DNA of 53,189 bases from Lachnospiraceae bacterium G41. Its GTDB lineage: Bacteria; Bacillota; Clostridia; Lachnospirales; Lachnospiraceae. The notes under the pieces are model-generated. The model had not been told where the DNA came from. It searched no databases and was given only the letters and a program-made list of their open reading frames with translations. Positions 35,236 to 44,937 of the stretch are shown here, piece after piece. The translations under genes were made by a program, and so were the position numbers. The stretch lies in contig FNEU01000014.1 of the NCBI GenBank assembly GCA_900100245.1, positions 1-53,189 of the forward strand. The letters are read 5' to 3'. Each line of letters starts with the position of its first letter. Positions within the stretch are counted from its first letter, which is position 1.

Positions 35236-37167
35236 TTATGAGTTAAGGGTTTCCCATTCTTCATATAAAGATGCGAGCTTATCGTTTATTTCGGACTGCT
35301 CTGAACACAACTTGTTTAGTTTGGCTGAATTCGTTGCGGTTTCGGGCTTGCTCATTTCTTCATCGATTTCAGATAATTTACTTTCCAGCTTTTCGATCTG
35401 TTCCTCAACTGATTTTATTTTGTTTTCAAGCTTACGTTTTTCACTCTGAACCTGTTTCTGTTCTTTCCAGTCAAGTTTGCCTGCAGAATCGGCAGGAGTA
35501 TCCGGTATAACTGAACTTGAAGTTTTGTTGTTTGTATCAAACAGTAATGTATCTGCTTCGAATTCTTCACGCTTTTCGAGATAATAATCATAATTACCGA
35601 GATAATTAATGAGCTTTCCGTTATTAAGTGAAAGAATTCTGTCAGCGGTCTTGTTCATAAAATATCTGTCATGCGATACATAAAGACATGTGCCTTCGTA
35701 ATTGTTGATTGCATCCTCAAGAATTGCCTTTGATGTCATATCCAGGTGGTTGGTAGGCTCATCGAGGATTAAGAAGTTTGCTTTTGAAAGCATAATCTTG
35801 GCAAGAACAACACGGCATTTTTCACCTCCGCTTAAAACTCCGATCTTTTTAAATACATCATCATCGGAAAATAAAAAGGCACCGAGAGTATTTCTTATTT
35901 CGGTCTGAGTCATATTGGGATAGGAATCCGATATTTCGTCAAACAAAGTCTTGTTATCGTCGATAACGGTTGACTGCTGGTCAAAATAGCCAATGCTTAC
36001 ATTGCTTCCGAACTTAATATCAGCTTTTGTATCCGAAGCAAGCAAATCATTTATTATCTTAAGGATTGTTGTCTTACCGGAACCGTTGAGACCTATAATA
36101 GCAACGTGTTCACCTTTTTTTAATTCGAAATCTACGTTAGAGAAAAGATTTCTTTCTCCGAATGATTTGGATATTCCTTTTACGCTTAAAACATCCTTGC
36201 CGCTTTCAATATCGGGAGTTAGGAAGAGTTTCATTTCGTTATCGGAATTAACAGGCTTATCCAAAACTTCGATTTTATCAAGCAGCTTCTGTCTTGAATC
36301 GGCTCTTTTAACGCTTTTTTCTCTGTTAAAGGATCTTAATTTCCGTATAACTTCCATTTGTCTTTTGATTTCACGCTGCTGATTTTCATATGCGGCAGTA
36401 AGAGAGTCGATATACTGTTCCTTTTTGGCGCAGAAATCATCATAATTTCCGTCAAAGCAGATTAGTGACGACGAAAAGATTTCAGCCACTTTATTTGCAA
36501 TCTTATTAATAAAATATCTGTCGTGTGATACAAAAAGAACGGCACTTGAAACCTGATTAATGTAATTCTCAAGCCATTCAACCGATTTTATGTCCAGATA
36601 GTTGGTAGGCTCGTCTAAAAGAATCAGATCGGGCTTCTGTAAAAGAATTTTACCGAGCATAAGTCTGGTCCTTTCTCCGCCTGACAGGAGATTGACTTTC
36701 TTATCAGAGCTTTCTGTAAATGAAAGACCGTTTAATACGCCGTTTATCTCAGATTTATATGTATAGCCGCCTTTCTTTTCGAAGATTTCAAGAAGTGAAT
36801 GATATTTATTCATATAATCATCCATTTCTGATTCTTTTATGATTGAAAGATTGGCCTCCATTTCACGAATATGTTCTTCTTCAGCGATTAAATCTTTTTT
36901 ACAGTCCAAAAGTTCCTCATAAATGGTATTTGTGGACTCGAAATCCTGATTCTGGGCAACATATCCGATTGTAATATCTTTTTTAAAGAACAAATCACCG
37001 GAATCCTTGGAGTATTCGCCTGTGATGATTTTAAGCAAAGAAGATTTACCCGTACCGTTATCGCCGATTAGAGCACATTTGTCGCCTTCGTTTAGAAGGA
37101 GAGATATATTGTTTAAAATTGTATTTTCACCGAATGAGAGAGAAATATTATTTAAATTAAGTATCAT
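35236..37167 (-). CDS. ABC-F family ATPase
   Basis: Soluble protein with two ABC ATPase domains and no membrane segments, 643 residues. The first Walker A is GDNGTGKSS (35-43) and the signature LSGGERTR; the second set has GLNGSGKTT and LSGGEKCR. Both Walker B motifs read LDEPTNYLD or LDEPTNHLD. The inter-domain linker and a C-terminal coiled coil (about 560-643) match YdiF/Uup-type ABC-F proteins, which act on the ribosome. Whether it protects from an antibiotic or serves general translation cannot be told. Confidence 0.9.
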   Translation of the reverse strand: MILNLNNISLSFGENTILNNISLLLNEGDKCALIGDNGTGKSSLLKIITGEYSKDSGDLFFKKDITIGYVAQNQDFESTNTIYEELLDCKKDLIAEEEHIREMEANLSIIKESEMDDYMNKYHSLLEIFEKKGGYTYKSEINGVLNGLSFTESSDKKVNLLSGGERTRLMLGKILLQKPDLILLDEPTNYLDIKSVEWLENYINQVSSAVLFVSHDRYFINKIANKVAEIFSSSLICFDGNYDDFCAKKEQYIDSLTAAYENQQREIKRQMEVIRKLRSFNREKSVKRADSRQKLLDKIEVLDKPVNSDNEMKLFLTPDIESGKDVLSVKGISKSFGERNLFSNVDFELKKGEHVAIIGLNGSGKTTILKIINDLLASDTKADIKFGSNVSIGYFDQQSTVIDDNKTLFDEISDSYPNMTQTEIRNTLGAFLFSDDDVFKKIGVLSGGEKCRVVLAKIMLSKANFLILDEPTNHLDMTSKAILEDAINNYEGTCLYVSHDRYFMNKTADRILSLNNGKLINYLGNYDYYLEKREEFEADTLLFDTNNKTSSSVIPDTPADSAGKLDWKEQKQVQSEKRKLENKIKSVEEQIEKLESKLSEIDEEMSKPETATNSAKLNKLCSEQSEINDKLASLYEEWETLNS

Positions 37168-37289
37168 TTTTCCTGTATCCGTTTAAAATTGCTTAAAAAA
37201 GCACTAAAAATGATTTTATCAGCAAATAAAAATATTTACAAACCCTAATAAATGTGTTTTTATATTTTTTGTTATATAAATAATGGTAT

Positions 37290-37318
37290 TTGTGTTTTTA
37301 TTATGATATCATTACTAT
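37290..37318 (+). promoter_or_regulatory. Possible promoter for the 37.4 kb operon
   Basis: TTGTGT, 17 bases, then TACTAT, about 50 bases before the next start codon, in a very AT-rich divergent region of 200 bases. The hexamers are moderate. Confidence 0.4.
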
Positions 37319-37370
37319 ATATGGGTATTTTTAAGAGTTATAACCCATATTTTATGGAGGAGAACTGAAA

Positions 37371-38873
37371 ATGTGTGAAGCGTTATATAAGGAAATTAAG
37401 AGTTATAAACGGTTGTTAATCGTTTATGCTTCAATTTTGCTTTTGGTGGCAGTTTTCTGTTCACCGTTTTTTGGCATTCAGGATTTTGTTGTAAGGGCTT
37501 CTGAAGAAGGTACTGTGCCTGTAGGAGAGACTATCAGCACTTTGACTGATTTATTCATGGGCAAGTCCTTAAGAAATGTTGCCGGAGCTTATGCTTCTGT
37601 TGTCGGTGTTTCTGCTGAGCCTTTTACAGCGCTTGTTTATTTGGGACTTATTGAAAATATCAACAGACTTTGCGGCAGTCCGCTTAATATTGTATCAACA
37701 CCTGCAGGAAATCCGATTGTATTTCTATTGATTGCCATATTCTTTGTAATTAGTAAACTTATGAAATCGTTCGAAACTACCAAGTTGTTTGGACTTTGTA
37801 CTTTAGGCGAGCTTGAAAAGTATTTGGGCCTTGTATTTATCCTTGCACTCGGTGTTATGAACGTAGTGGGACTGACAGATAAATTTGCCGTTGCGACCGT
37901 AAAAGCTGCCGCGGACGCCCAGACGGGCTCTGCAACAAGCGTTGCAATGGGAGTAGTTGCTACATTATTTTCGGTATTTATGGCACTTGTATCGGTTATC
38001 GTTTATCTGGTTGTAAAAACTGTATTTTTCGGCCTTGATGCACTTCAGTCATGTTTCTCATTCGTTCCTTTCTCCGGAGCTTTGTTTGAGATATTCAAGA
38101 CTGTATTTGTAATAGTAATTCTTTCAATAAACGTATTCTTCCCCTGGATAGGCGTGGCTTTAAATATTATCGTATTCCTTATCTGCCTCGTTCTTTTCAG
38201 ATTCTTCTTAAGTGTGGAAGAATTCTTAAGAAAGATTTATATCAAACCTTTTATCGCAAGACTTCGCGGTTTCAACGACGAAATACCTTTTATCTACAAA
38301 AAGATACCTAAATTCGTCAAGAAATACTGCGAATCAGAAAACATTGTATATGATGTTGCGATTCCCGCATATGCGTTTAAGCACAAAGAAGCCAATGATT
38401 TCCGTATGAAATTCATGGAAAAGATTTGGGTTATTCATACCGAAAACGGTACGATGTTCTTAAAGAAGAGAGGCTTAAAGAAGGTTGAGAAATACGAGCT
38501 TTTCGGCAAAGAAAAGATGTATTACTTAAGAAAAGACTTCAGATTCCTTGAGATTTTCTCTAATCCCAAGGATGAAAAGCTTTCAAAGAAAGATCTTCGT
38601 GCGGTTATTTCTGTTGAATATGTATTGAGATTTGATGAGCTCTGCGATCATTTAGGATTTTACAATTATCACGTCGTAAAAGAGAATATCAAGCAGACCA
38701 AGAAAGAGCTTAAAGCTGAAAAGCGTGAAGCAAGAAAAGAAGCTATCAAATTAAGAATTTCGACATTTACCGACTCTACGGTAGCAAAATTAAAACCCGT
38801 ATATGCTAAGGTTACGGCAGCGCTTCCTTTCGGTAAGGATGAAGATACGGACTATTTTGATTACGATAAATAA
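37371..38873 (+). CDS. Large multi-pass membrane protein, unknown function
   Basis: 500 residues. Hydrophobic segments lie at about 17-36, 112-130, 148-165, 185-220 and 240-282, then a soluble basic C-terminal region of about 220 residues. This includes VRFDELCDHL-like helices and a KKELKAEKREARKEAIK coiled stretch. I recognise no family. Starts of this kind with a GGAGG site and very regular spacing suggest normal expression. It begins a co-directional row with a DUF1015 gene (22-base gap), a branching-enzyme-like gene and an MscS channel. Confidence 0.75.
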   Translation: MCEALYKEIKSYKRLLIVYASILLLVAVFCSPFFGIQDFVVRASEEGTVPVGETISTLTDLFMGKSLRNVAGAYASVVGVSAEPFTALVYLGLIENINRLCGSPLNIVSTPAGNPIVFLLIAIFFVISKLMKSFETTKLFGLCTLGELEKYLGLVFILALGVMNVVGLTDKFAVATVKAAADAQTGSATSVAMGVVATLFSVFMALVSVIVYLVVKTVFFGLDALQSCFSFVPFSGALFEIFKTVFVIVILSINVFFPWIGVALNIIVFLICLVLFRFFLSVEEFLRKIYIKPFIARLRGFNDEIPFIYKKIPKFVKKYCESENIVYDVAIPAYAFKHKEANDFRMKFMEKIWVIHTENGTMFLKKRGLKKVEKYELFGKEKMYYLRKDFRFLEIFSNPKDEKLSKKDLRAVISVEYVLRFDELCDHLGFYNYHVVKENIKQTKKELKAEKREARKEAIKLRISTFTDSTVAKLKPVYAKVTAALPFGKDEDTDYFDYDK

Positions 38874-38895
38874 TTAAGAAAGATGAGATAAAAAA

Positions 38896-40134
38896 ATGGC
38901 TAAAGTTATTCCTTTTAAAGGTATCAGACCCACAGTTGAAAAATGCTGCAAAATCGCTGCGCTTCCTTACGATGTTTACAATCGAGAAGAAGCAAAAGAA
39001 GTGGTTTTAAAAAATCCAGACTCTTTTCTTGCAATAGACAGAGCCGAAACATCATTTCCGGATGATGTGGATACTTATGATGAGAGAGTATATCAGAAAG
39101 CTCATGATATGCTTTGGGAGAGAATCAACAAGGGTGATTTCGTTGAAGAAGACAAAAGAGTTTATTATATTTATGAACTTATCATGGACGGCCGTTCCCA
39201 GACCGGTATAGTAGCATGTGCTTCAATTGATGATTATATCAATAACGTAATTAAGAAACATGAGAATACCAGAGCAGACAAAGAAGTGGACCGTATCAAG
39301 CATGTAAGTGCATGTGAAGCTCAGACGGGACCTATTTTCCTTGCATACAGATCTAACGATGTTATTAACGCAATCGTGTCTAAGATTAAAGGTACACCTG
39401 CTTTATATGATTTTGTAGCAGAAGACGGTATTACACATAAAGCATGGATTATTTCCGACGAAGCTGATATTGAAACTATTGAAAAAGCCTTTGAAGGAAT
39501 GGATTCAATCTATATTGCTGACGGACATCACAGATGTGCTTCCGCTTGCAAGGTTGGAATGAAAAAGAGAGAAGAAAATCCTAACTTTACAGGTGATGAA
39601 GAATTCAACTACTTCTTATCGGTACTTTTCCCCGATGATCAGCTTATGATCATGGATTACAACAGAGTCGTAAAAGATTTAAACGGCTTAAACGAAGCTG
39701 AATTCGAAGATAAGATTTATAAAGTATTTGATAAGGTTTCCGAAAGCAATGAGCCTATCAAGCCTCAGGCTAAGGGACAGGTTTCGATGCTTTTAGGAGG
39801 AAAATGGACTTTGCTTAATGTAAAGGACGAATTTAAGTCCGAAGATCCTATCAAGGGCCTCGATGTATCAATTCTACAGAACGAAATCCTTGATCCCGTA
39901 CTTGGTATCAAGGATCCCAAGACTGATAAAAGAATCGACTTCGTTGGTGGTATCAGAGGTCTTAAGGAACTTGAAAGAAGATGCAATAAAGATTGCGTGC
40001 TTGCATTTGCAATGTATCCGACATCAATAGGCGAACTTTTCAATGTTGCTGATGCACATCTTTTAATGCCGCCCAAGAGCACATGGTTTGAGCCGAAGCT
40101 TCGAAGCGGAATGTTTATACATTGTATTAAATAA
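38896..40134 (+). CDS. DUF1015 family protein
   Basis: 412 residues, full length for the family (COG4198). The start VIPFKGIRPTVEKC and the LPYDV box are family hallmarks, and DGHHRCAS (209-216) is conserved. This last box recalls the DGHxR motif of ParB/SerK-type folds, one branch of which phosphorylates free serine with ADP. The likeness is only suggestive. In other Clostridia the gene often follows serC-serA; no serine biosynthesis gene is seen here. It is followed by a palindromic repeat. Confidence 0.88.
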   Translation: MAKVIPFKGIRPTVEKCCKIAALPYDVYNREEAKEVVLKNPDSFLAIDRAETSFPDDVDTYDERVYQKAHDMLWERINKGDFVEEDKRVYYIYELIMDGRSQTGIVACASIDDYINNVIKKHENTRADKEVDRIKHVSACEAQTGPIFLAYRSNDVINAIVSKIKGTPALYDFVAEDGITHKAWIISDEADIETIEKAFEGMDSIYIADGHHRCASACKVGMKKREENPNFTGDEEFNYFLSVLFPDDQLMIMDYNRVVKDLNGLNEAEFEDKIYKVFDKVSESNEPIKPQAKGQVSMLLGGKWTLLNVKDEFKSEDPIKGLDVSILQNEILDPVLGIKDPKTDKRIDFVGGIRGLKELERRCNKDCVLAFAMYPTSIGELFNVADAHLLMPPKSTWFEPKLRSGMFIHCIK

Positions 40135-40138
40135 AAAC

Positions 40139-40169
40139 GGAGCCGGGCACACTATGTGAGCCAGGCACC
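40139..40169 (-). repeat. Palindromic repeat copy 3
   Basis: GGAGCCgGGCaC and GTGaGCCaGGCaCC pair with symmetrical mismatches. Its reverse complement starts GGTGCCTGGC and ends GGCTCC, matching copies 1 and 2 at 5783 and 5827. It lies between the DUF1015 gene and the branching-enzyme-like gene and has no T tract on the plus strand, so it may weaken read-through without fully stopping it. Confidence 0.7.
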
Positions 40170-40193
40170 GATAAATACCCGGGGGTATATTTT

Positions 40194-42473
40194 ATGGATC
40201 AGAAACACTACAATATGATGGATTGGGAAGCCATTGAATCGATAGTTTACGCAGACTGCAACAAGCCTTGCGATATACTGTCTGTTTCAAAGAAAGGCAA
40301 ATCAAAACTTATACAGGCATTTTATCCTGATGCTGAAAGCGTTACTGCGCATTTTACAGTGAATGGAAAGAATAAAAGCCTTAAACTTGAAAAAGTTGAT
40401 GAAGCAGGCTTCTTTGCTGAATTTTTTACTTTTGAATATTCATCATATTATTTCAAAGTTGAATATAAAGAAAATACTTTGGACAAGGTTTATGATCCTT
40501 ACAGTTTTAAGATTACCCTAGATTCATCCGTAAAAGATGTAATTAAGGGCAAATCCGTAAAGGCCTACGAATCATTCGGCGCTACCAAGAAGAAATATGA
40601 CGGAATCGAAGGCTACGAGTTCATAGTTTATGCTCCTTCGGCTGATGGCGTTTCTTTAGTCGGAGATTTTAACAACTGGAGAGAAAATGCCAACTTAATG
40701 CAGGCTGACAATTCAGTTAAAGGCGTTTTTAAGCTCTTTGTTCCCGGTCTTAAGGATTATTCAAATTATAAATATGTGATTAACTGCAAAGGTCAGAAGG
40801 TTTTCAAAAACGATCCTTTTGCTCTCGGAATAGACGGTGATAATTCGGTTTGCGTTCCTTTTAGTTTCACCGAAAAAGTTCCTAAGAAGAGCAAATGTCC
40901 CAAGGATCTTGAACTTCAGATACTTGAAGCAGACTTAAATGCTCTTTACAAAGAATATAAAGATTCCGATAAAATATGTAATTATCTTTTAAACCATGCA
41001 AAGAAGCTTGATTACACTGCGATATCTTTTATACATTTGTTTAAATCAAACAATCCTAACGATATTTACGAAATTCTCAATCCTTATTCGATTGATTTTA
41101 CGAACGGATTAAACTGCGCAGAATTAAAAGATATTGTAACTAAGTTAAAGAAAGAAGGAATCATTTCCTTTATCGAACTGCCTTTGGCATATTCATCGGA
41201 TTGTGAAAGCGGTCTTTTAAAATTTGACGGCATATCGCTTTTTGAAAATGCAGATGACAGACTCGGAAGACATAATTTCTATAAAGCTATGCTTTATGAT
41301 TATACGAATCCTTTCACCAAGTCATATCTTTTATCAAGTGTTAATTACTTCTTAAATGAGTATGATTTTAACGGATTTGTTTGTCCGAACACAGGCGTCA
41401 TTCTCTATCATGACTACAACAAGAAGGCCGGAGAGTTTATCACCGAAGAATGGGGCAGCACTTTAAATTCTAAGGGTGTTGAGTTCATAAAAGAAGTAAA
41501 CAGATTTATCCATAAAGATTTTAAGAATGCCGTATCGATTGCAAGCATATATGCATATTACAAAAATGTTACCGGCAAAAATCCCGAATCGCTCTGCTTT
41601 GATTTTGTAATGAACGCCGGAACAACTAATGAAGTGCTTGATTTCCTTAAGCTTGATCCTACATTCAGAAGAGATAAGCTTGATTCTTTCCTTCTTTATG
41701 CGCATTTTACGAAGAAAGACGAAAAGTACATTTATCCGTATTCGTATAAAGAGAATACACAGGATTTTGCATCGATTTACGACAGAATGCCGGGCGATAA
41801 GAATCAGAAGTTCTCAAATCTTAAGATGGCTGTAATCTTTAAGCATCTTTTATACGGAGCTCAGCTTACAAATCTTGATATCGATGAACTTAAGGGCTGT
41901 GATGCAAAGTTAAAAGAAGTATACGAGAAATTCTATGCAGACTTCAGAAGAATCTATACGTCTCATAAAATGAGAATGAGAAACTTCAATGAAGACAAGC
42001 CTTTCAGTTATAAATGCATAGATAACCAGGTATTTACCAGAGAGTATTTCGACGGTGACAAAGATTACATTATAGTATTCAACTTCTCCAAGGATTCATA
42101 TCAGAAATACAATATTCCCGTATCGCATGCCGGCGTTTACAAGGAAGTATTTAACTCAGACAACGTTATTTACGGCGGAGAAGGTGTAGAGAATAAAAAG
42201 GCTCTTCAGACTACTGAAAGTGAAAACGAAGATACACAGACGTTAACAATTAAGCTTCCCGCACTTTCTATCATGGCTTTCGAATACAGAGAGTTTACAG
42301 AAAAAGAACTCGAAGCAATCTTCCTAAAAAAGAAGAAAGCAATGATTAAATTCGTTGACGGCGAAAAGAAAAAGATTAAGAATAAACTTAACGAAGATAT
42401 AGAAGTTCTTAAAAAAGACGCAGACAAGCGTATGAAAGAACTAGATGAATTACTCAAACCTTTTGAAAAATAA
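40194..42473 (+). CDS. Catalytically dead branching-enzyme-like (GH13) protein
   Basis: 759 residues with the plan of glycogen branching enzyme GlgB. A first CBM48-like module (FYPDAESVTAHF) is followed by a second (FIVYAPSADGVSLVGDFNNW, about 140-220), then a GH13 barrel. Lines such as LFENADDRLGRHNF and NYFLNEYDFNGF align well with GlgB. The active site is lost: the nucleophile motif DGLRVDA reads NGFVCPN (393-399, Asp to Pro398), and the acid/base Glu after IA is Ser451. The DVVxNH aspartate region reads ELPLAYSSD. A charged coiled tail (about 695-759) is added. It probably binds glucan or scaffolds, without catalysis. The next gene, an MscS channel, follows after nine bases. Confidence 0.85.
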   Translation: MDQKHYNMMDWEAIESIVYADCNKPCDILSVSKKGKSKLIQAFYPDAESVTAHFTVNGKNKSLKLEKVDEAGFFAEFFTFEYSSYYFKVEYKENTLDKVYDPYSFKITLDSSVKDVIKGKSVKAYESFGATKKKYDGIEGYEFIVYAPSADGVSLVGDFNNWRENANLMQADNSVKGVFKLFVPGLKDYSNYKYVINCKGQKVFKNDPFALGIDGDNSVCVPFSFTEKVPKKSKCPKDLELQILEADLNALYKEYKDSDKICNYLLNHAKKLDYTAISFIHLFKSNNPNDIYEILNPYSIDFTNGLNCAELKDIVTKLKKEGIISFIELPLAYSSDCESGLLKFDGISLFENADDRLGRHNFYKAMLYDYTNPFTKSYLLSSVNYFLNEYDFNGFVCPNTGVILYHDYNKKAGEFITEEWGSTLNSKGVEFIKEVNRFIHKDFKNAVSIASIYAYYKNVTGKNPESLCFDFVMNAGTTNEVLDFLKLDPTFRRDKLDSFLLYAHFTKKDEKYIYPYSYKENTQDFASIYDRMPGDKNQKFSNLKMAVIFKHLLYGAQLTNLDIDELKGCDAKLKEVYEKFYADFRRIYTSHKMRMRNFNEDKPFSYKCIDNQVFTREYFDGDKDYIIVFNFSKDSYQKYNIPVSHAGVYKEVFNSDNVIYGGEGVENKKALQTTESENEDTQTLTIKLPALSIMAFEYREFTEKELEAIFLKKKKAMIKFVDGEKKKIKNKLNEDIEVLKKDADKRMKELDELLKPFEK

Positions 42474-42482
42474 GGATAAATT

Positions 42483-43325
42483 ATGGCTGAATTTTTAAAG
42501 ACTGCTTTTGGCAGTGCTGTAACTGAAACATTTTGGTTAAAGGTATATTCGCTTGCATGGCGTGTTGTTTTGTGCGCTGCACTTGCAATTATCACCATTC
42601 AGGCGGTTAAAATAATCAAGAAGGCTTTAAAGAAAGCTTTTAAGAAGGTTAAGGTTGATGACGGTATCGCAGGATTCCTTACATCCTTAATCTGTGTTGG
42701 TATTTACATCGTTGTCGGATTTATCATTGCCCAGAGCATGGGTATTGATGCAGCAAGCATTGTTGCTCTTTTAGGATCTGCAGGCGTAACTGTAGGTCTT
42801 GCAATTCAGGGTTCACTTGCCAATATCGCGGGCGGTGTACTTATCCTTATATTAAAGCCTTTTAAAGTGGGAGATTATATTATTGAGAATTCCCACAGCA
42901 ACGAAGGTACTGTAATTGAAATAGGCCTTATTTATACCAAATTAAATACGATAGACAACAGGACAGTCATTCTGCCAAACGGTACTTTGGCTAACTCATC
43001 CATAGTAAATGTAACACAGACACCTTACAGAATGATTGATTTAAAGCTTGATATCGCTTATTCTGCAGACTTACAACTTGCAAAGGATACTATTGCAAAG
43101 GTTTTGGAAGAAGATAAGGATGTTTTAAGCGAAAAACCCGTTGTGATCGCTATGGAATCATGGGAAGCAAGTTCGATTCGTCTTTGTGCCAGATTTTATG
43201 TGCTTAACGAGAACTTCCTTGCTACCAGATTCAGAGTCAGAGAAAGCATTAAACTTGCTTTTGATGAAAAAAATATTGAAATACCATTTACACAGGTTGT
43301 TGTGCACAAACCGGACGGAGAGTAA
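42483..43325 (+). CDS. Small-conductance mechanosensitive channel, MscS family
   Basis: 280 residues: three membrane segments (about 20-40, 62-84, 88-112). The pore-lining third one carries the Gly/Ala-rich pattern GSAGVTVGLAIQGSLANIAGG typical of MscS, followed by the beta domain (FKVGDYI, EIGLIYT, ILPNG) and a C-terminal alpha/beta domain. It opens under membrane tension to release solutes. It sits nine bases after the pseudo-branching enzyme gene and so probably shares its transcript. Confidence 0.93.
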   Translation: MAEFLKTAFGSAVTETFWLKVYSLAWRVVLCAALAIITIQAVKIIKKALKKAFKKVKVDDGIAGFLTSLICVGIYIVVGFIIAQSMGIDAASIVALLGSAGVTVGLAIQGSLANIAGGVLILILKPFKVGDYIIENSHSNEGTVIEIGLIYTKLNTIDNRTVILPNGTLANSSIVNVTQTPYRMIDLKLDIAYSADLQLAKDTIAKVLEEDKDVLSEKPVVIAMESWEASSIRLCARFYVLNENFLATRFRVRESIKLAFDEKNIEIPFTQVVVHKPDGE

Positions 43326-43351
43326 AATTATTTTTGCTGAATAATTAAGTC

Positions 43352-43380
43352 TTGATTTAACTCGATACAATGTTTATAAT
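43352..43380 (+). promoter_or_regulatory. Promoter for tRNA-Thr
   Basis: TTGATT, 17 bases, then a perfect TATAAT, ending 22 bases before the mature 5' end of the tRNA. Confidence 0.85.
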
Positions 43381-43402
43381 ATAAAAATGTTTTACATTGT
43401 AC

Positions 43403-43475
43403 GCCGGAATAGCTCAGTCGGTAGAGCACTTCACTCGTAATGAAGGGGTCGTCAGTTCAAGTCTGATTTCCGGCT
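43403..43475 (+). tRNA. tRNA-Thr, anticodon CGT
   Basis: Full cloverleaf of 73 bases: acceptor GCCGGAA/TTCCGGC, D arm GCTC/GAGC, anticodon stem CTTCA/TGAAG with loop CTCGTAA (anticodon CGT at 43436-43438, reading ACG), and a T arm GTCAG/CTGAT with TTCAAGT. The discriminator is T, and the CCA end is not encoded. It has its own promoter and terminator. Confidence 0.96.
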
Positions 43476-43483
43476 TTTAGTGG

Positions 43484-43512
43484 AAATGGAAACAATTCTG
43501 TTTCCATTTTTT
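43484..43512 (+). terminator. Rho-independent terminator after tRNA-Thr
   Basis: AAATGGAAAC pairs with GTTTCCATTT around AATTCT, ending in a T run. Confidence 0.88.
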
Positions 43513-43539
43513 GCAAATTTATGAGAATAGGAGAATATC

Positions 43540-44907
43540 ATGGCAATTCTTTGGGGCGGAAGATTCACAAAAGATAACGATAAAGAAATGTTTGATTTTA
43601 ACGAATCGCTTTCTTTTGACAAGAGGCTGTATAAAGTAGATATTACAGGCTCTTTAGCTCATGCCGAAATGCTTGGAAAACAGGGCATTATCTCCATTGA
43701 AGAAGCCGAAGATATCACTAAAGGACTTAAATCTATTTTAGAAGATATAGAATCAGGCAGTTTAAAAATTGATTCTGCTGCTGAAGACATTCATTCGTTT
43801 GTGGAAGCCGAACTTATCAAAAGAATCGGCGATACAGGCAAAAAGCTTCATACAGGCAGAAGCCGTAACGACCAGGTTGCTCTTGATATGAAGCTTTATA
43901 CAAGAGAGCAAATCGATTCTATCAGCCTTCTTCTAAAAGATTTTATAGATGTAATCATTTATAAGATGGAAGAAAATACTGATACTTATATGCCTGCTTT
44001 TACACATCTTCAGAAAGCTCAGCCTACAAATCTGGCTCATTATCTCGGAGCATATGTTGAAATGTTCTTAAGGGACAAAGACAGATTAAAAGATATAAGA
44101 AAGAGAATGAATTTATCACCACTCGGTGCCGGAGCTTTATGCGGAACCACATATAATCTTGACAGAGATTTTGTGGCAGAAAAACTTGGCTTTGATACAG
44201 CCACTTTTAACAGCATGGATTCGGTTTCCGACAGGGATTACTTAATCGAGACTCTGAGTGCTTTAAGCATTATAATGATGCATTTATCAAGATTTTCCGA
44301 AGAAATAATCATCTGGAATTCTAACGAATACAGATTTGTTGAAATCGATGATGCTTATTCGACAGGATCTTCTATAATGCCTCAGAAGAAAAATCCCGAT
44401 GTGGCTGAACTTGTAAGAGGAAAGACCGGACGAACTTACGGAGCGCTTATTTCCTTACTTACAACCATGAAAGGCCTGCCTCTTGCATATAATAAAGATA
44501 TGCAGGAAGACAAAGAGGTTGCATTCGATGCGATGGATACCGTTTCAAAGTGCATCAGTATCTTTACAAAAATGCTTTATACTCTTAAGTTTAACAATGA
44601 TGTACTTGCAGAAAGCGCAATGAAGGGTTATACTAACGCAACCGATGCAGCAGATTACCTCGTAAAAAAGGGAATGCCTTTCAGGGATGCACATTCGGTA
44701 ATCGGAAGACTAGTTCTTTTATGTCTTGAAAAAGACTGTGCAATCGAGGATTTAAGCGTAAGCGAATTAAAGGAACTTTCAGAGCTTTTTGATGAGGATG
44801 TTTACGATGCGATTTCTTTAAAGACATGCGTCGAGAGAAGAATGACCAAAGGCGCACCGGGTGAAATCAAAAAAGCAATTGAACATTATAAAGATTTAAA
44901 TAAATAA
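43540..44907 (+). CDS. argH: Argininosuccinate lyase
   Basis: Splits argininosuccinate into arginine and fumarate, last step of arginine synthesis. The 455-residue protein is of normal length, with HTGRSRNDQ and the superfamily signature GSSIMPQKKNPD, which holds the catalytic serine loop. AGGAG precedes the ATG. argG is not adjacent; asd follows after 30 bases. Confidence 0.97.
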   Translation: MAILWGGRFTKDNDKEMFDFNESLSFDKRLYKVDITGSLAHAEMLGKQGIISIEEAEDITKGLKSILEDIESGSLKIDSAAEDIHSFVEAELIKRIGDTGKKLHTGRSRNDQVALDMKLYTREQIDSISLLLKDFIDVIIYKMEENTDTYMPAFTHLQKAQPTNLAHYLGAYVEMFLRDKDRLKDIRKRMNLSPLGAGALCGTTYNLDRDFVAEKLGFDTATFNSMDSVSDRDYLIETLSALSIIMMHLSRFSEEIIIWNSNEYRFVEIDDAYSTGSSIMPQKKNPDVAELVRGKTGRTYGALISLLTTMKGLPLAYNKDMQEDKEVAFDAMDTVSKCISIFTKMLYTLKFNNDVLAESAMKGYTNATDAADYLVKKGMPFRDAHSVIGRLVLLCLEKDCAIEDLSVSELKELSELFDEDVYDAISLKTCVERRMTKGAPGEIKKAIEHYKDLNK

Positions 44908-44937
44908 AACGGTTAATCCGTTATGGAGGATAAAATA

